Source of the DNA: Pseudomonadota bacterium
GTDB lineage: Bacteria > Pseudomonadota > Gammaproteobacteria > Steroidobacterales > Steroidobacteraceae
Length of the DNA stretch: 64,000 bases
NCBI GenBank assembly: GCA_023417315.1
Contig: JAEZFW010000001.1
Location: 26,625 to 90,624, forward strand
Direction: 5' to 3'
Made by a program: the position numbers and the translations under genes. Shown one piece after another: positions 18,596 to 26,552 of the stretch (the first letter of the stretch is position 1; every line of letters begins with the position of its first letter). Below the pieces are notes generated by a model. That model had not been told where the DNA came from, did no database searches, and saw only the letters and a program-made list of their open reading frames with translations.

Positions 18596-18910
18596 CTACT
18601 TTCGCGCCCGCGGCCAAATCGATGCGATCTCTGCCGCTTGCTGCTGCTGACTGAAGCGCTCCCAAACGATGCCGTTGCAATCTACGTTCGACGAGAACGC
18701 ATCGGCCGCTTCATCTTCCCACCCAAGGTGCCGCAGCATTCCGGCCTGCCCAACTTCATCTTTTCGGATGGAGAAATTGAGCGACTCCGTACGCCACAAA
18801 GCGTACTCATTGGGCACGATCACTTCCGGTGCGCAACCCAGCCGCCCTGAGTAGTCACGTACGCAGGCTTCGATATCGGACACGGAAAGGGCGAGATGGA
18901 ATTTGCGCAT
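18596..18910 (-). CDS. Glyoxalase/bleomycin-resistance (VOC) family protein
   Basis: 104 residues, one VOC module: 'FHLALSVSDIEACVRDYSGRLG' (in part HLALSVSDI) opens the first beta-alpha-beta unit, and 'VWERFSQQQQ' ends it. His in 'KFHLAL' is the typical metal ligand. Substrate cannot be told. The protein is shorter than usual. First complete gene of a leftward run of small single-domain genes with short spacing. Confidence 0.75.
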   Translation of the reverse strand: MRKFHLALSVSDIEACVRDYSGRLGCAPEVIVPNEYALWRTESLNFSIRKDEVGQAGMLRHLGWEDEAADAFSSNVDCNGIVWERFSQQQQAAEIASIWPRARK

Positions 18911-18964
18911 TCTATGGATTGCTGGGTGACTGGGCACTGGGCTGCTGGCCAGAAGGTTCGATCG

Positions 18965-19435
18965 CTATTGATAGATTCTACCCTCGTGCTTGAGCCAGCC
19001 TGCAACATGCTGTCGCTTGGGATCGTGGTGCGTCCAATGAATGATGCCGCCTCGCTCGTTCCACTCGTACTCGCCGAAGAACTCCACACGATCGCCTTGT
19101 CTCAGCGATTCGATACGAGGTGCGAGGTCGATGTTGTGCGCAATCAAGAGCGTATGACCTGAGGCGAGCTCGAGGATGAAACGCTGATGACGACTGCCCT
19201 TGTGGTCATCGCTCAACGTCCGCAACACGATGCCCGCACCTTGAACTTGGACATCGCTCGCTCTGCCCGCGAACAACTCCTCGATCGCGCTTCGCTCGAC
19301 TCTGCGTCCTCCGTCCGCGCCAGCGGATTCGGTGGCGCTCGGATCGACATGGGGGACGGAAAGCTCGTTCGGGCGCTCGAAATACCAGAATGCACTTGCC
19401 GCAACCAGCAGGATGAGCGGAAGCCACCTTTTCAT
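18965..19435 (-). CDS. DUF3465 family protein, membrane-anchored or secreted
   Basis: 156 residues. N-terminal hydrophobic segment 'WLPLILLVAASAFWYF' acts as signal or anchor. The rest shows the DUF3465 pattern 'DVQVQGAGIVLRTLSDD..GSRHQRFIL', 'TLLIAHNIDLAPRI', 'VEFFGEYEWN' and 'GIIHWTHHDP'. The family is an OB-fold-like, periplasmic protein with no known reaction. Start at the ATG before KRWLP. Confidence 0.85.
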   Translation of the reverse strand: MKRWLPLILLVAASAFWYFERPNELSVPHVDPSATESAGADGGRRVERSAIEELFAGRASDVQVQGAGIVLRTLSDDHKGSRHQRFILELASGHTLLIAHNIDLAPRIESLRQGDRVEFFGEYEWNERGGIIHWTHHDPKRQHVAGWLKHEGRIYQ

Positions 19436-19450
19436 ATCACGCCGATGCAA

Positions 19451-19852
19451 TCACTCACCTGGCGGCAGCTCAGCGTATTGCGGCAGATTATCGTGGATTT
19501 CGAACCAGTTCGCTTTCGAATCGACATAGATGTGGCTCTGTGGACCTTCCTTGAGCGGCGTGTCAACGGTTCCCAGGCGAACGCGCACGGCCTCGGGTAT
19601 CCAGTCGCGACGGCTGATGATCGGAGAGCCGCAATGTGCGCAGAACACGCGGTGCACGCCCTTCACGCTGAAGCTCTTGAGCGCGTCTTGTCCCTGCAGA
19701 ACGACGAAGTCCTTCGTCGCGACCGGCGCGCTCGAAGCGAACGCCGTGCCGGTCGCCTTGCGACAGCGTGAACAATGGCAGAAAGAAGCTTCGCCGATCT
19801 CGCCGCGAATCTCGTACTTCACGGCACCGCACAGACAACTGCCTCGATACAT
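19451..19852 (-). CDS. GFA-family (glutathione-dependent formaldehyde-activating type) protein
   Basis: 133 residues. Cys clusters 'SCLCGAV', 'CHCSRCRK' and 'CAHCGSP' are the zinc-binding signature of the GFA fold. Most members have no proven activity; some help form S-hydroxymethylglutathione. It stops 15 bases before the DUF3465 start. A second, only distantly similar GFA gene is at 24477-24908. Confidence 0.88.
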   Translation of the reverse strand: MYRGSCLCGAVKYEIRGEIGEASFCHCSRCRKATGTAFASSAPVATKDFVVLQGQDALKSFSVKGVHRVFCAHCGSPIISRRDWIPEAVRVRLGTVDTPLKEGPQSHIYVDSKANWFEIHDNLPQYAELPPGE

Positions 19853-19856
19853 GGCC

Positions 19857-20363
19857 TTACTCCCGCTTGTTGCGCTCGAAGTCGCGCCGGTCCATGCGAT
19901 ACACGGCGCAATCATCCTGTCCGAAGCGTCGATACTCGACGAACTTGAATCCGAGCCGCTCATAGAAACGCCGCGCACGCGTATTCGATGCAAGTGGGTC
20001 GATCAACACATGGCTCACAAGAGGCTCCGTGAAACATCGCTCGAGCGCTAACTGCATCATCGCTGTGCCGAAGCCTTTGTTGAGGCAGTCGGGCTCGCCG
20101 ATCCAAATGTCGATCGCCCGCACGTTCTCTTCTACATCGCCCCAGTAATGCTCCTCTTCTCGAGCGGCATCGATGATCTCGACGAAGCCAATGGGCTGGC
20201 CATCTCTCTCGGCGATCAATTGCTCGCGCCAATCAGGCGCGCGACTCAGCTCTGTTTCCCAATGCCAGTCATCGTTGGGGTCCGACTCGATGACATGAGG
20301 CTGCTCATCCCACCGACGCAGGAGCTCCAGATCGTGGATCGTTGCAGGTCGTAAGCGAATCAT
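19857..20363 (-). CDS. GNAT acetyltransferase (AAC(6')-like fold)
   Basis: 168 residues. 'IRLRPATIHDLELLRRWD' opens a GNAT domain; 'GEPDCLNKGFGTAMMQLALERCF' (in part NKGFGTAMM) is the acetyl-CoA pyrophosphate loop; 'DPLASNTRARRFYERLGFKFV' (NTRARRFYERLGF) is motif B. The early 'DEQPHVIESDPNDDWHWE' segment resembles the AAC(6')-Ib-like branch, so aminoglycoside or polyamine substrates are possible but not shown. The ATG overlaps the macro-domain stop by four bases. Confidence 0.88.
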   Translation of the reverse strand: MIRLRPATIHDLELLRRWDEQPHVIESDPNDDWHWETELSRAPDWREQLIAERDGQPIGFVEIIDAAREEEHYWGDVEENVRAIDIWIGEPDCLNKGFGTAMMQLALERCFTEPLVSHVLIDPLASNTRARRFYERLGFKFVEYRRFGQDDCAVYRMDRRDFERNKRE

Positions 20364-20884
20364 GGGGCAACTTGGAGAGAGGTCAGAGCACGCTGGTACA
20401 CATCGAGATCGCCACTCGAGAAGCAACAGAATGTCACTTCCTTGAGTGTTCCGAACCTAGGCGCATGGTCGCGAACGGTAGCAACAGCCACTTTCGCAGC
20501 CAAGTCGATGGGATAGCCGTAGACACCCGTGCTGATACTGGGAAACGCGATGCTGGCGAGTCGCATGTCCTCTGCGATCTCGATCGAGCGGCGATAACAG
20601 GCGGCGAGCAGCTCCGGTTCACCATGATGGCCGCCACGCCACACGGGCCCCACCGCGTGAATGACATACGCGGCTGGCAATCGATACCCTTTGGTCAACT
20701 TCGCATCGCCTGTCGCGCAGCCTCCGAGCGTCCGACACTCCTCGAGCAGCTCAGGCCCTGCGGCACGATGAATTGCACCGTCGACTCCGCCGCCACCCAA
20801 CAGCGAGTTGTTGGCGGCATTCACAATCGCATCCACGCGTAGCGTGGTGATATCGGCTTGAATCGACCGCATGATTGCGCCCAT
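20360..20884 (-). CDS. Macro-domain protein (YmdB-like ADP-ribose hydrolase)
   Basis: 174 residues. 'VDAIVNAANNSLLGGGGVDGAIH' (NAANNSLLGGGGVDGAIH) and 'SISTGVYGYPID' are the two ADP-ribose-binding loops of the macro domain, matching O-acetyl-ADP-ribose deacetylase/YmdB. Likely removes ADP-ribosyl or acetyl groups in the cytoplasm. ATG at 20884 has AGAGGAA about 8 bases upstream; an ATG four codons in is the alternative. Coupled to the downstream acetyltransferase gene by an ATGA overlap. Confidence 0.92.
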   Translation of the reverse strand: MGAIMRSIQADITTLRVDAIVNAANNSLLGGGGVDGAIHRAAGPELLEECRTLGGCATGDAKLTKGYRLPAAYVIHAVGPVWRGGHHGEPELLAACYRRSIEIAEDMRLASIAFPSISTGVYGYPIDLAAKVAVATVRDHAPRFGTLKEVTFCCFSSGDLDVYQRALTSLQVAP

Positions 20885-21027
20885 CGTCGCTTCCTCTCGA
20901 GTGTGTCGCCGACCTAAGGGGGCATGCTCTTCACGGTCGGCATCGGCACGAGGCGGGTCATTCTCATTGCGCTCTCGCTCTCCGATCAATTGGCCACATC
21001 CATGCGCATGCGCGCGTGCTCCTGACT

Positions 21028-21213
21028 CTAGGATTGCGGCCTGTCCTTGCTGAAGCAATTGATCACTAAACGATCACGGCCGATGCTCTGGACGGCCTTC
21101 TTCGTCTCATTCATTGCGTAGTGACACGCCTCTCGCGTTGCGAATTCCTGACTGAATCCAGAATTCGGCGTCGAGCTTCCGCCTTGGAAGAAGATCACGA
21201 TCAGGACGTACAT
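21028..21213 (-). CDS. Small hypothetical protein
   Basis: 61 residues, 'MYVLIVIFFQGGSS...' start with a short beta-like hydrophobic strand, then 'FATREACHYAMNETKKAV' resembling small proteins in which an extracytoplasmic or cytosolic helix follows (A/C)-rich text. One Cys pair (residues about 31 and 54). No family is recognised with confidence. The start lies three bases from the stop of the next gene upstream (21217), so the two are likely co-transcribed. Confidence 0.6.
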   Translation of the reverse strand: MYVLIVIFFQGGSSTPNSGFSQEFATREACHYAMNETKKAVQSIGRDRLVINCFSKDRPQS

Positions 21214-21216
21214 CTC

Positions 21217-21471
21217 TCAACCTCCCCACCGCCATTTCGGCGGCTCTCCCTTGAGCCAGCAAATGAATACGAGCACGACCGTCAGAATAGCCGTGCAACC
21301 GATGAATGCGAGGACATCATCTGCGGGCAAGAAGATCAAGCCGCCTACAGCGAGCAACAGTGAGTAGACCACCAGCACAGCCCAGCCCTGCCATCGGACC
21401 GGCGGGCCCCATCCCCATCCGTATCGCTTCGCGGGGAACCAGAATGTATCGTGACTGTTGGACTTGTTCAT
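21217..21471 (-). CDS. Small two-helix membrane protein
   Basis: 84 residues. An aromatic N-terminus ('FWFPAKRYGWGWGPP') precedes two membrane segments (about 29-48 and 54-70) and a tail 'EPPKWRWGG'. This layout is common among uncharacterised proteobacterial proteins. No enzyme motif. Confidence 0.7.
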   Translation of the reverse strand: MNKSNSHDTFWFPAKRYGWGWGPPVRWQGWAVLVVYSLLLAVGGLIFLPADDVLAFIGCTAILTVVLVFICWLKGEPPKWRWGG

Positions 21472-21523
21472 TTGCCATCGAACGCTTTCAGTTCAAGCGC
21501 TCCTGCTTACCGGTTAGAGCGAC

Positions 21524-21850
21524 TCACGCCTCGACATCATCATTCTTTTCACGCCCACAGCTCCAGCAAGAATCGAACGACCGCGGGTTCTCCTCTCCGC
21601 AATGCGCACACGTCCAAGGCTTGTGCTCGGCCTTGCTATCCAATGTCGCGAGCGTCTTGGCCACCACCTGTCGAGCACGCTGGTAGTCAGCCTCATCTCC
21701 GATCCAAAGGTCCGCTGGCGGGCGAAACTCGGGGATTGGAGTAAAACCCGAATGCTCATTGCTCGTGGTCACTTCGAACCCGTGGTGAGCCAAGGCGTCG
21801 CGCACGAGAACGATTTCGCTCATCTCGTACGAGCTGAAAACTTTTCGCAC
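21524..21850 (-). CDS. DUF2007-domain protein with zinc ribbon
   Basis: 108 residues. The N-terminal half fits DUF2007 ('VFSSYEMSEIVLVRDALAHHGFEV', 'LWIGDEADYQRARQVV' in part). The C-terminal half is a Cys4 zinc ribbon, 'WTCAHCGEENPRSFDSCWSCG' in shortened form CAHC...CWSC. DUF2007 is annotated as a putative signal-transducing domain related to PII; target unknown. Confidence 0.85.
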   Translation of the reverse strand: MRKVFSSYEMSEIVLVRDALAHHGFEVTTSNEHSGFTPIPEFRPPADLWIGDEADYQRARQVVAKTLATLDSKAEHKPWTCAHCGEENPRSFDSCWSCGREKNDDVEA

Positions 21851-21912
21851 CTCGCTTCACTCCTCTCATGACGGTTTGGACGCGTGCTGTCTTGCTGAGC
21901 AACGAAAGTCGA

Positions 21913-22521
21913 TCATCGCATCGGCTGACGAATGATCGTTTTCCACTTCGATGGATCGGCGCGTCGGATGTCGCTCAGATAAATCTCATGGTGTTTGCCT
22001 CGCAGCGAGGAACGCGCGCCGATGAATTCATGCACACGTTGGATCGTGGGTCCCTCTTCACTGAAGGGGCCCACGTGAAGGATCTGAGCGCACGATCCTT
22101 CTTCGAAGGTTTCCAACCTGAGCGCATCGATCGCCGCAAGCCCTTTCTTCCGCTTCACTTCCGCGATGGCTTCGTGAATCACAGCAGGCTTCGCAAAATG
22201 CGGCTGCATGATCATCATCGTCCACTGCCACTTCGACCTGTCGTTGGTCGTGAAGGAGGACATGTCCTCTGACCACCAGAGACCCTCGAGAGGCATCACG
22301 GCGTAGTCGATTTTCTCGGCTGCCTTCTTCACCATGAACTTCGCGGTATAGGACACGGAGAAGAGCGCCTCCACTGCCTGCGCATACTCCGGCGACGTGT
22401 TCGGGTCGCCTTTGCCATCGATCATCAGAAATCGAAAGGCCGGCACATCGACCTGAACCACCTCCTTCGCGGACGGTTGGTACACATGCTTGAGCTCTCG
22501 CTTTAGATCGTGTTGCGACAC
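21913..22521 (-). CDS. GyrI-like small-molecule-binding domain protein
   Basis: 202 residues. 'FRFLMIDGKGDPNTSPEYAQAVEALFSVSYTAKF' (in part LMIDGKGDPNTSPEY) and 'CAQILHVGPFSEEGPTIQRVHEFI' (LHVGPFSEEGPTI) are the signatures of the stand-alone SBP/GyrI-like family that includes YdeI/SYNJ-type hydrolases of cyclopropanyl-like compounds. Role probably in binding or degrading a xenobiotic; no DNA-binding domain is attached. Confidence 0.85.
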   Translation of the reverse strand: MSQHDLKRELKHVYQPSAKEVVQVDVPAFRFLMIDGKGDPNTSPEYAQAVEALFSVSYTAKFMVKKAAEKIDYAVMPLEGLWWSEDMSSFTTNDRSKWQWTMMIMQPHFAKPAVIHEAIAEVKRKKGLAAIDALRLETFEEGSCAQILHVGPFSEEGPTIQRVHEFIGARSSLRGKHHEIYLSDIRRADPSKWKTIIRQPMR

Positions 22522-22555
22522 GACATTCCTCTTGTGACTCGTATTGCCATGCTTC

Positions 22556-22963
22556 TCATTCCACGAAATCCCCGAGCATCGCCTTTACGTCAACGATTGG
22601 CGTGCCATCGAACGCCTCCAAGTCTCGCACTTGAAATCGAAGTGGATCCAGGATTGCGACGACTGTGACCCGATGAACGCCGATTGGATTGGGCCGATCC
22701 TGCGACCGCGTGCTGAACACGCCGCGCAGCGGCGCCGACCGATCGTCCCGCGGATGGACTTTCGTGACCTCTCGATCGGCGCGATCGAGCCAAGTCAGTA
22801 GAAGCAGCTTGTCGCTGACGCATATATCACTCAGCGCATCCTTCACAGACGCATCGAACGTGAGCACAGCGAGCGGCGAGCCTTCCTCGCCTTGCTTAGG
22901 CGCCTCTTCTCGCGTGCGCAAGGGCGACTCTACGTGTCCGATGACTCTGAGCACGATATCCAT
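22556..22963 (-). CDS. trmO: tRNA (adenine37-N6)-methyltransferase TrmO-like
   Basis: 135 residues. 'IGHVESPLRTREEAPKQG', 'FDASVKDALSDI', 'LLLTWLDRADR' and the signature 'GVFSTRSQDRPNPIG' define the TrmO/VirR (UPF0066) family, which methylates N6 of t6A37 in some tRNAs with SAM. The domain is shorter than E. coli TrmO (235 residues); many short homologues exist. Start ATG before DIVLRVI. Followed by DUF2200 upstream with an 87-base gap. Confidence 0.88.
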   Translation of the reverse strand: MDIVLRVIGHVESPLRTREEAPKQGEEGSPLAVLTFDASVKDALSDICVSDKLLLLTWLDRADREVTKVHPRDDRSAPLRGVFSTRSQDRPNPIGVHRVTVVAILDPLRFQVRDLEAFDGTPIVDVKAMLGDFVE

Positions 22964-23050
22964 GGGTCGCCTATCGTCGAATGCGAACACCGTTTGCAAT
23001 TGGAAGATGGGACGCCTGTCTTCGCAACGATCGTCTCCTCTCAGCAACAA

Positions 23051-23401
23051 TCATCGGCGAAGGATCTTCTCCATCGCCTTTCCCTTCGCGAGCTCATCGA
23101 TCAACTTGTCAAGATAGCGGATATTTCGCATCAAAGGATCGTCGATGGCCTCGACGCGCACACCGCACACAACGCCTTTGATCAGCGCGGTATTGGCATG
23201 AATGGCAGGGGCTTGAGCGAAGAACGTTTCGAAGTCGTTTTCCTGCTTGATCTGCTTCTGCAATGTCGCTTCGTCATACCCCGTCAGCCAACAGATGATC
23301 TGGTCGACCTCCTCCTTCGTACGACCTTTGCGCTCCGCCTTTTGAACATACAAGGGATAAACGCGAGAGAAGGCCATCGTGAAGATACGATGCTTTGTCA
23401 T
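23051..23401 (-). CDS. DUF2200 family protein
   Basis: 116 residues: 'KHRIFTMAFSRVYPLYVQKAERKGRTKEEVDQIICWLTGYDE' (in part FSRVYPLYV, WLTGYDE) and 'GVVCGVRVEAIDDPLMRNIRYLDKLIDELAKGK' match DUF2200 along the whole length. Cytoplasmic, unknown function. Confidence 0.9.
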   Translation of the reverse strand: MTKHRIFTMAFSRVYPLYVQKAERKGRTKEEVDQIICWLTGYDEATLQKQIKQENDFETFFAQAPAIHANTALIKGVVCGVRVEAIDDPLMRNIRYLDKLIDELAKGKAMEKILRR

Positions 23402-23424
23402 GGACTACTCCTCTTTCACAAGCC

Positions 23425-23844
23425 TCATTCTGCGCATCGATTCCTCTTGTGCTGTACGCACCGTTCTTTCATATCGACGTAGGCATCCTCGATCAGCTTT
23501 CGCAGTGCTGAGGCGTCCACCTCGCGTTCAGGCCTAAGCTTAACGTGACGCATGAACTTACCGGTCCCTTCCAGAAGCTCGCTCGGATCCGCGAGCTCGG
23601 CCCCGAGGAAGAATCCCACGTTCACATGCGCCGTAAAGGTATTGACATAGCCGAACGCGGCCTCGCCTACGCACGCGGTGGGATGGCCATCGTGCAATAG
23701 CTCTCGGACATCATCGCCGCACGTGCGCATCACTTCGAACCAACGTTGTGCGATTGCGCCCAAGGCTCCGGCATGCTGATCCATCCACTCGTCGATTGCC
23801 GGATCGCGCTTGACTGCGCTCGGGAACAGCATGAGTCGGCTCAT
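23425..23844 (-). CDS. DUF1801-type (YdhG-like) protein
   Basis: 139 residues. 'FGYVNTFTAHVNVGFFLGAELADPSELLEGTGKFMRHVKLR' in short (VNVGFFLGA, LEGTGKFMRHVK) matches the DUF1801/iron-chaperone-like fold. Function is not known; some relatives are annotated as heme or iron chaperones without proof. Confidence 0.8.
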   Translation of the reverse strand: MSRLMLFPSAVKRDPAIDEWMDQHAGALGAIAQRWFEVMRTCGDDVRELLHDGHPTACVGEAAFGYVNTFTAHVNVGFFLGAELADPSELLEGTGKFMRHVKLRPEREVDASALRKLIEDAYVDMKERCVQHKRNRCAE

Positions 23845-23902
23845 GACGCTGACCTCTCGTCGTGTAAGATGTCTCTCTCCGGCAGGGACCTCGACGATCC
23901 GT

Positions 23903-24400
23903 CTAGCTCTGCTCCCACTGCATCAGTAGAAGATCCAGCCCATCTGGCTCGCGAACACCGAGCATGGTCAGAATAGTGTGCGACTGGCCGCGATGATGCG
24001 TCTGATGATTGAACAAGTGCGCGAGAATATCTCGCCGGCGTTGTTCTTGAAGAGCTCCCTTCAGCGTTCGATACGCCCACATCTCTTCCATCTGTGGTTC
24101 AGAGAGGCTGTCGACATAGTCGATGATCCGCTGATCCTGCTGTTGTCTTGCCGCCGACAACGACGCGAAGTCATCAAACACGATGGCATCCAGATTCGTC
24201 GGATGCTCCCCGGAGCCCGTCAGCCGGCGCAGCCAAATCAGGTCGGCGCAGAGGATGTGATTGAGTGTGCCATGTAAACTCTTGAAGTATGCACCTACGT
24301 CTTGCCGGTACTGCTCGTCCGGCAGTTGGCTCGCCATCTTGTATAGCCGTCTATTCGCCCATGCGTTGTAGTCGGCCATCATCGCGAAGTGCGGCTTCAT
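23903..24400 (-). CDS. DinB-family protein
   Basis: 165 residues, four-helix DinB/YfiT fold. Metal-ligand histidines lie in 'LHGTLNHILCADLIW' and 'HLFNHQTHHRGQSHTIL'. The family includes thiol S-transferases using bacillithiol, mycothiol or glutathione. The start at the ATG of 'MKPHFAMMADYNAWANRRLY' is the family N-terminus. Confidence 0.9.
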   Translation of the reverse strand: MKPHFAMMADYNAWANRRLYKMASQLPDEQYRQDVGAYFKSLHGTLNHILCADLIWLRRLTGSGEHPTNLDAIVFDDFASLSAARQQQDQRIIDYVDSLSEPQMEEMWAYRTLKGALQEQRRRDILAHLFNHQTHHRGQSHTILTMLGVREPDGLDLLLMQWEQS

Positions 24401-24476
24401 CACTGATTCTTTCTCACGTTCCGATCGAGTTTCGCGCCGGAGCTGCACCCTGCATCCTTAGCTGCGAGGGCACGCA

Positions 24477-24908
24477 CTACTTGTAATCATCGACGAGCTC
24501 TCCATCGGAGGATGCATCGTACTGCGGAAGACCATCCGTGATCTCGTAGAAATCGCATTTCTCTCCGACATAGATGTGCCCGATCGTCTTCAACCCCGTT
24601 GGACCGTCTAAGGTCCCTGCGATGATGCCCGTAGCGTCCAAATCGAACGGCTCCCAGAACAAGCTCGACCCACACAGCCGACAGAACCCGCGCCGAGCAA
24701 TTTCCGAAGTCTTGTACCAAGCCAACCCAGCACTGTTGGTAATCTCAATATTGACTTTCCGCGCCTTGGAATGCGGACCGAAGTTGCCATGCAAGCGTTG
24801 GCACATGCTGCAATGGCAATTGACCACATCGCGCAAAGGACCCTTCACCTCATAACGTACGGCTCCGCATAAACAGCCGCCCGTCGTCACTTTCTGAGTT
24901 TCGCTCAC
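24477..24908 (-). CDS. GFA-family protein
   Basis: 143 residues with 'GCLCGAVRYEV', 'CHCSMCQRLHG' and 'CRLCGSSLFWEP', the GFA zinc-binding cysteines. It is a different branch from the GFA gene at 19451-19852. Last clearly intact gene before the recognisable end of the cassette array. Confidence 0.88.
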   Translation of the reverse strand: MSETQKVTTGGCLCGAVRYEVKGPLRDVVNCHCSMCQRLHGNFGPHSKARKVNIEITNSAGLAWYKTSEIARRGFCRLCGSSLFWEPFDLDATGIIAGTLDGPTGLKTIGHIYVGEKCDFYEITDGLPQYDASSDGELVDDYK

Positions 24909-25182
24909 TAGAGTGCCCTCCTAGAGCGTCTAGCATCACACATGACGATCGTGCGGCGCGTCGCGACTCCTACTCATCTCGTGTCCCCAGGATTATTCGA
25001 TGCGGCGTCCGGCAATCAATGCATCAATGTGGCGCGAAGGGCTTCGTGTGTACAGACGATCGTTCGATCTTCGCGACTCTTCGACGCTCCACAACGGCAA
25101 CCTTATTTGAGAGCGTCGGTTCGAACATTCCCTAGTGTTGCAGCAACATCGAGAGAGTGCATCGCAGATTTGTGGTCAGAAT
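24909..25182. other. Spacer between small-gene cluster and cassette array, nothing recognised
   Basis: About 275 bp without a supported gene. Short frames exist on both strands but show no family signature or ribosome-binding site. It leads into the most distal attC remnant. Confidence 0.4.
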
Positions 25183-25231
25183 CAAACGGAGCGCGCTTTG
25201 GTCACGACGTGGGCTCGAGCGATTTGTCAGG
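25183..25231 (-). repeat. Decayed attC at the distal end of the array
   Basis: Resembles the right half of the attC at 33398-33484 (GAGCGCGCTTTGGTCAC, GGGCTCGAGCGATTTG) but has lost the boundary box on the far side and has GTCAGG instead of GTTATGC. Confidence 0.6.
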
Positions 25232-25643
25232 ACGCGAACTCATGCCAAGCGAGCCGCTGCACCGAGCATCCCGCTCGCAGTGTGTTATGGATCTCGGCGA
25301 GTCGATCCGTCTCGCTCAATAGCCGTTCGAGGTCTTCGGCAGAGGCAGGTGACTCAACGCGAGCCGCATACGTAACGGCCTCTGCGGCCAATCCAACTCC
25401 ATTAAACTGACCCTTCGCCACAACCTCGCAGCCGGCGATGGGTATGCCAAGCCTTTCGGCTTCGCGAAATAAGTCATTGCAGTAGCAGGTTGCCAGAGCA
25501 AGCATCAGAAACTCTCCACCATTCACGGCACTACCCTGCCCATTTGCTTTGGCAGACACGGCAAGCACTCGAACCGTCCCAGAAGTGGACACGGATGCCT
25601 GATGAGCACCTGAACTGTTCCGAACCTGTGCAGAGATTTCCAT
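25227..25643 (-). CDS. OsmC/Ohr-type protein (cassette gene)
   Basis: 138 residues of OsmC fold: 'GGEFLMLALATCYCNDLFREAERLGI' (in part LALATCYCNDLF, first active Cys) and 'HNTLRAGCSVQRL' near the end. Peroxidase or acyl-type redox protein by family; the second Cys lies unusually, so activity is unsure. It sits between two decayed attC sites, which suggests an old cassette. Confidence 0.8.
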   Translation of the reverse strand: MEISAQVRNSSGAHQASVSTSGTVRVLAVSAKANGQGSAVNGGEFLMLALATCYCNDLFREAERLGIPIAGCEVVAKGQFNGVGLAAEAVTYAARVESPASAEDLERLLSETDRLAEIHNTLRAGCSVQRLAWHEFAS

Positions 25644-25662
25644 ATTGCTATGTACCCAAGCG

Positions 25663-25728
25663 TCCTAAGGAGAGTGCTCAGGCGCGTGCATCTTCGCAAG
25701 GCGCCTGCGCCCGAAGCGCTTGTATCCA
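25663..25728 (-). repeat. Decayed attC
   Basis: CTCAGGCGCGTGCATCTTCG with its inverse CGCAAGGCGCCTG is close to the core of the intact attC at 33814-33874, but the outer boxes are degraded (TCCTAAG and TTGTATCC). It is followed by the OsmC gene. Confidence 0.65.
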
Positions 25729-25854
25729 GGCTTTGTCGATCTGGGTCATGGCCTCATCGGCTATCTCGATCAGACTCTCAACGATCTGGAACTCAAACGA
25801 AGTCATCGAACGACTGAACTCGATCCCCGATGCTTCTTCATGCGGCATTTCCAT
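25678..25854 (-). CDS. Small cassette protein, 58 residues
   Basis: ATG at 25854, TGA at 25680-25678. 'MEMPHEEASGIEFSRSMTSF' then an amphipathic helix 'EFQIVESLIEIADEAMTQID' and a tail read from the attC remnant. Orientation, size and position directly before an attC are as expected for a cassette gene. No family recognised. Confidence 0.45.
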   Translation of the reverse strand: MEMPHEEASGIEFSRSMTSFEFQIVESLIEIADEAMTQIDKAWIQALRAQAPCEDARA

Positions 25855-25963
25855 CTTGATACCGCAGGAAGAGTCGTGTCACTTGACCTCAGGAGGCCTC
25901 ATAGGTGTTAGGCGGTGCGTAGTCCAAAAGTGATCACAACGCCTCATACGTTCCTTCCTATCA

Positions 25964-26407
25964 TCAGGGTTTCAGATCGACGGCGGCAAGCCCACTGCCA
26001 TCCATTTTCATCGGCACCGAGTTGTGCTCGTGGACAATCATCCAACCATCTTCGGAACGCTTGAATACGAGGGTAGTGCGGAACCACAGTTCGACCGCTC
26101 CTTCCCCGATCTTTTCCCCTCGCAAGCGGCTGAGACCATAAGCAACGCCAAGGTCGCCATCGACTAGAATCCGCGACTCGCGGAACTCGACCCGAGGCGC
26201 CGATCCCTTCCAGGTTATCAACCAAGCACGCAGCCCCTCAGCATCGCGCGCATGGGCTCCGGCGAAAGCAAGCGGCGGTTGAAGGTCGTAGACCACAACC
26301 TCGCGTGCCAACGGTTCGATGGCAGCTTCAGCGTCTGAGTTGGCGATGGCTGTCTCGCGCGCCGCGATCAAACTCTTGATAGCTTCGATGTCAGCATCGG
26401 TATTCAT
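25964..26407 (-). CDS. SnoaL-like / DUF4440-type protein (cassette gene)
   Basis: 147 residues. Cystatin-like NTF2 fold: 'DIEAIKSLIAARETAIANSDAEAAIEPLAREVVVYDLQPPL' start (in part LIAARETAIANSD), central 'VAYGLSRLRGE' and C-terminal 'GWMIVHEHNSVPM' are typical for the steroid-isomerase-like group. Enzyme substrate unknown. ATG at 26407. No attC follows it, so its own site may have been lost. Confidence 0.82.
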   Translation of the reverse strand: MNTDADIEAIKSLIAARETAIANSDAEAAIEPLAREVVVYDLQPPLAFAGAHARDAEGLRAWLITWKGSAPRVEFRESRILVDGDLGVAYGLSRLRGEKIGEGAVELWFRTTLVFKRSEDGWMIVHEHNSVPMKMDGSGLAAVDLKP

Positions 26408-26492
26408 GTCCAATTCTCCATATTCGGTTACCAGGGCAGGCAATCTTTAGTCGAGGTGAGTAGGCCTGAATCGACAGGCGACTCTGGTTGCC

Positions 26493-26552
26493 GCATAACG
26501 CCATTGTTGAGCCGCGTGCGTTTCGCACATCGGCTACAACAATTTGTTAGCG
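26493..26552 (-). repeat. attC site (toxin-remnant cassette)
   Basis: 60 bp, boundary GCATAAC at left and GTTAGCG at right; inner arms GCCATTGTTGAGCCG / CGGCTACAACAATTTG. Confidence 0.9.

Noticed and set aside
24942..25933. Rightward frames of 120-150 codons near the array end
   Set aside because: Opposite to cassette direction, no start signals, and they overlap the OsmC gene and attC remnants.
25907..25950. GTTAGGC at 25907-25913 taken as an attC boundary for the SnoaL cassette
   Set aside because: No matching inverted arms or second box at a suitable distance; the neighbouring decayed attC at 25663 explains the region better.
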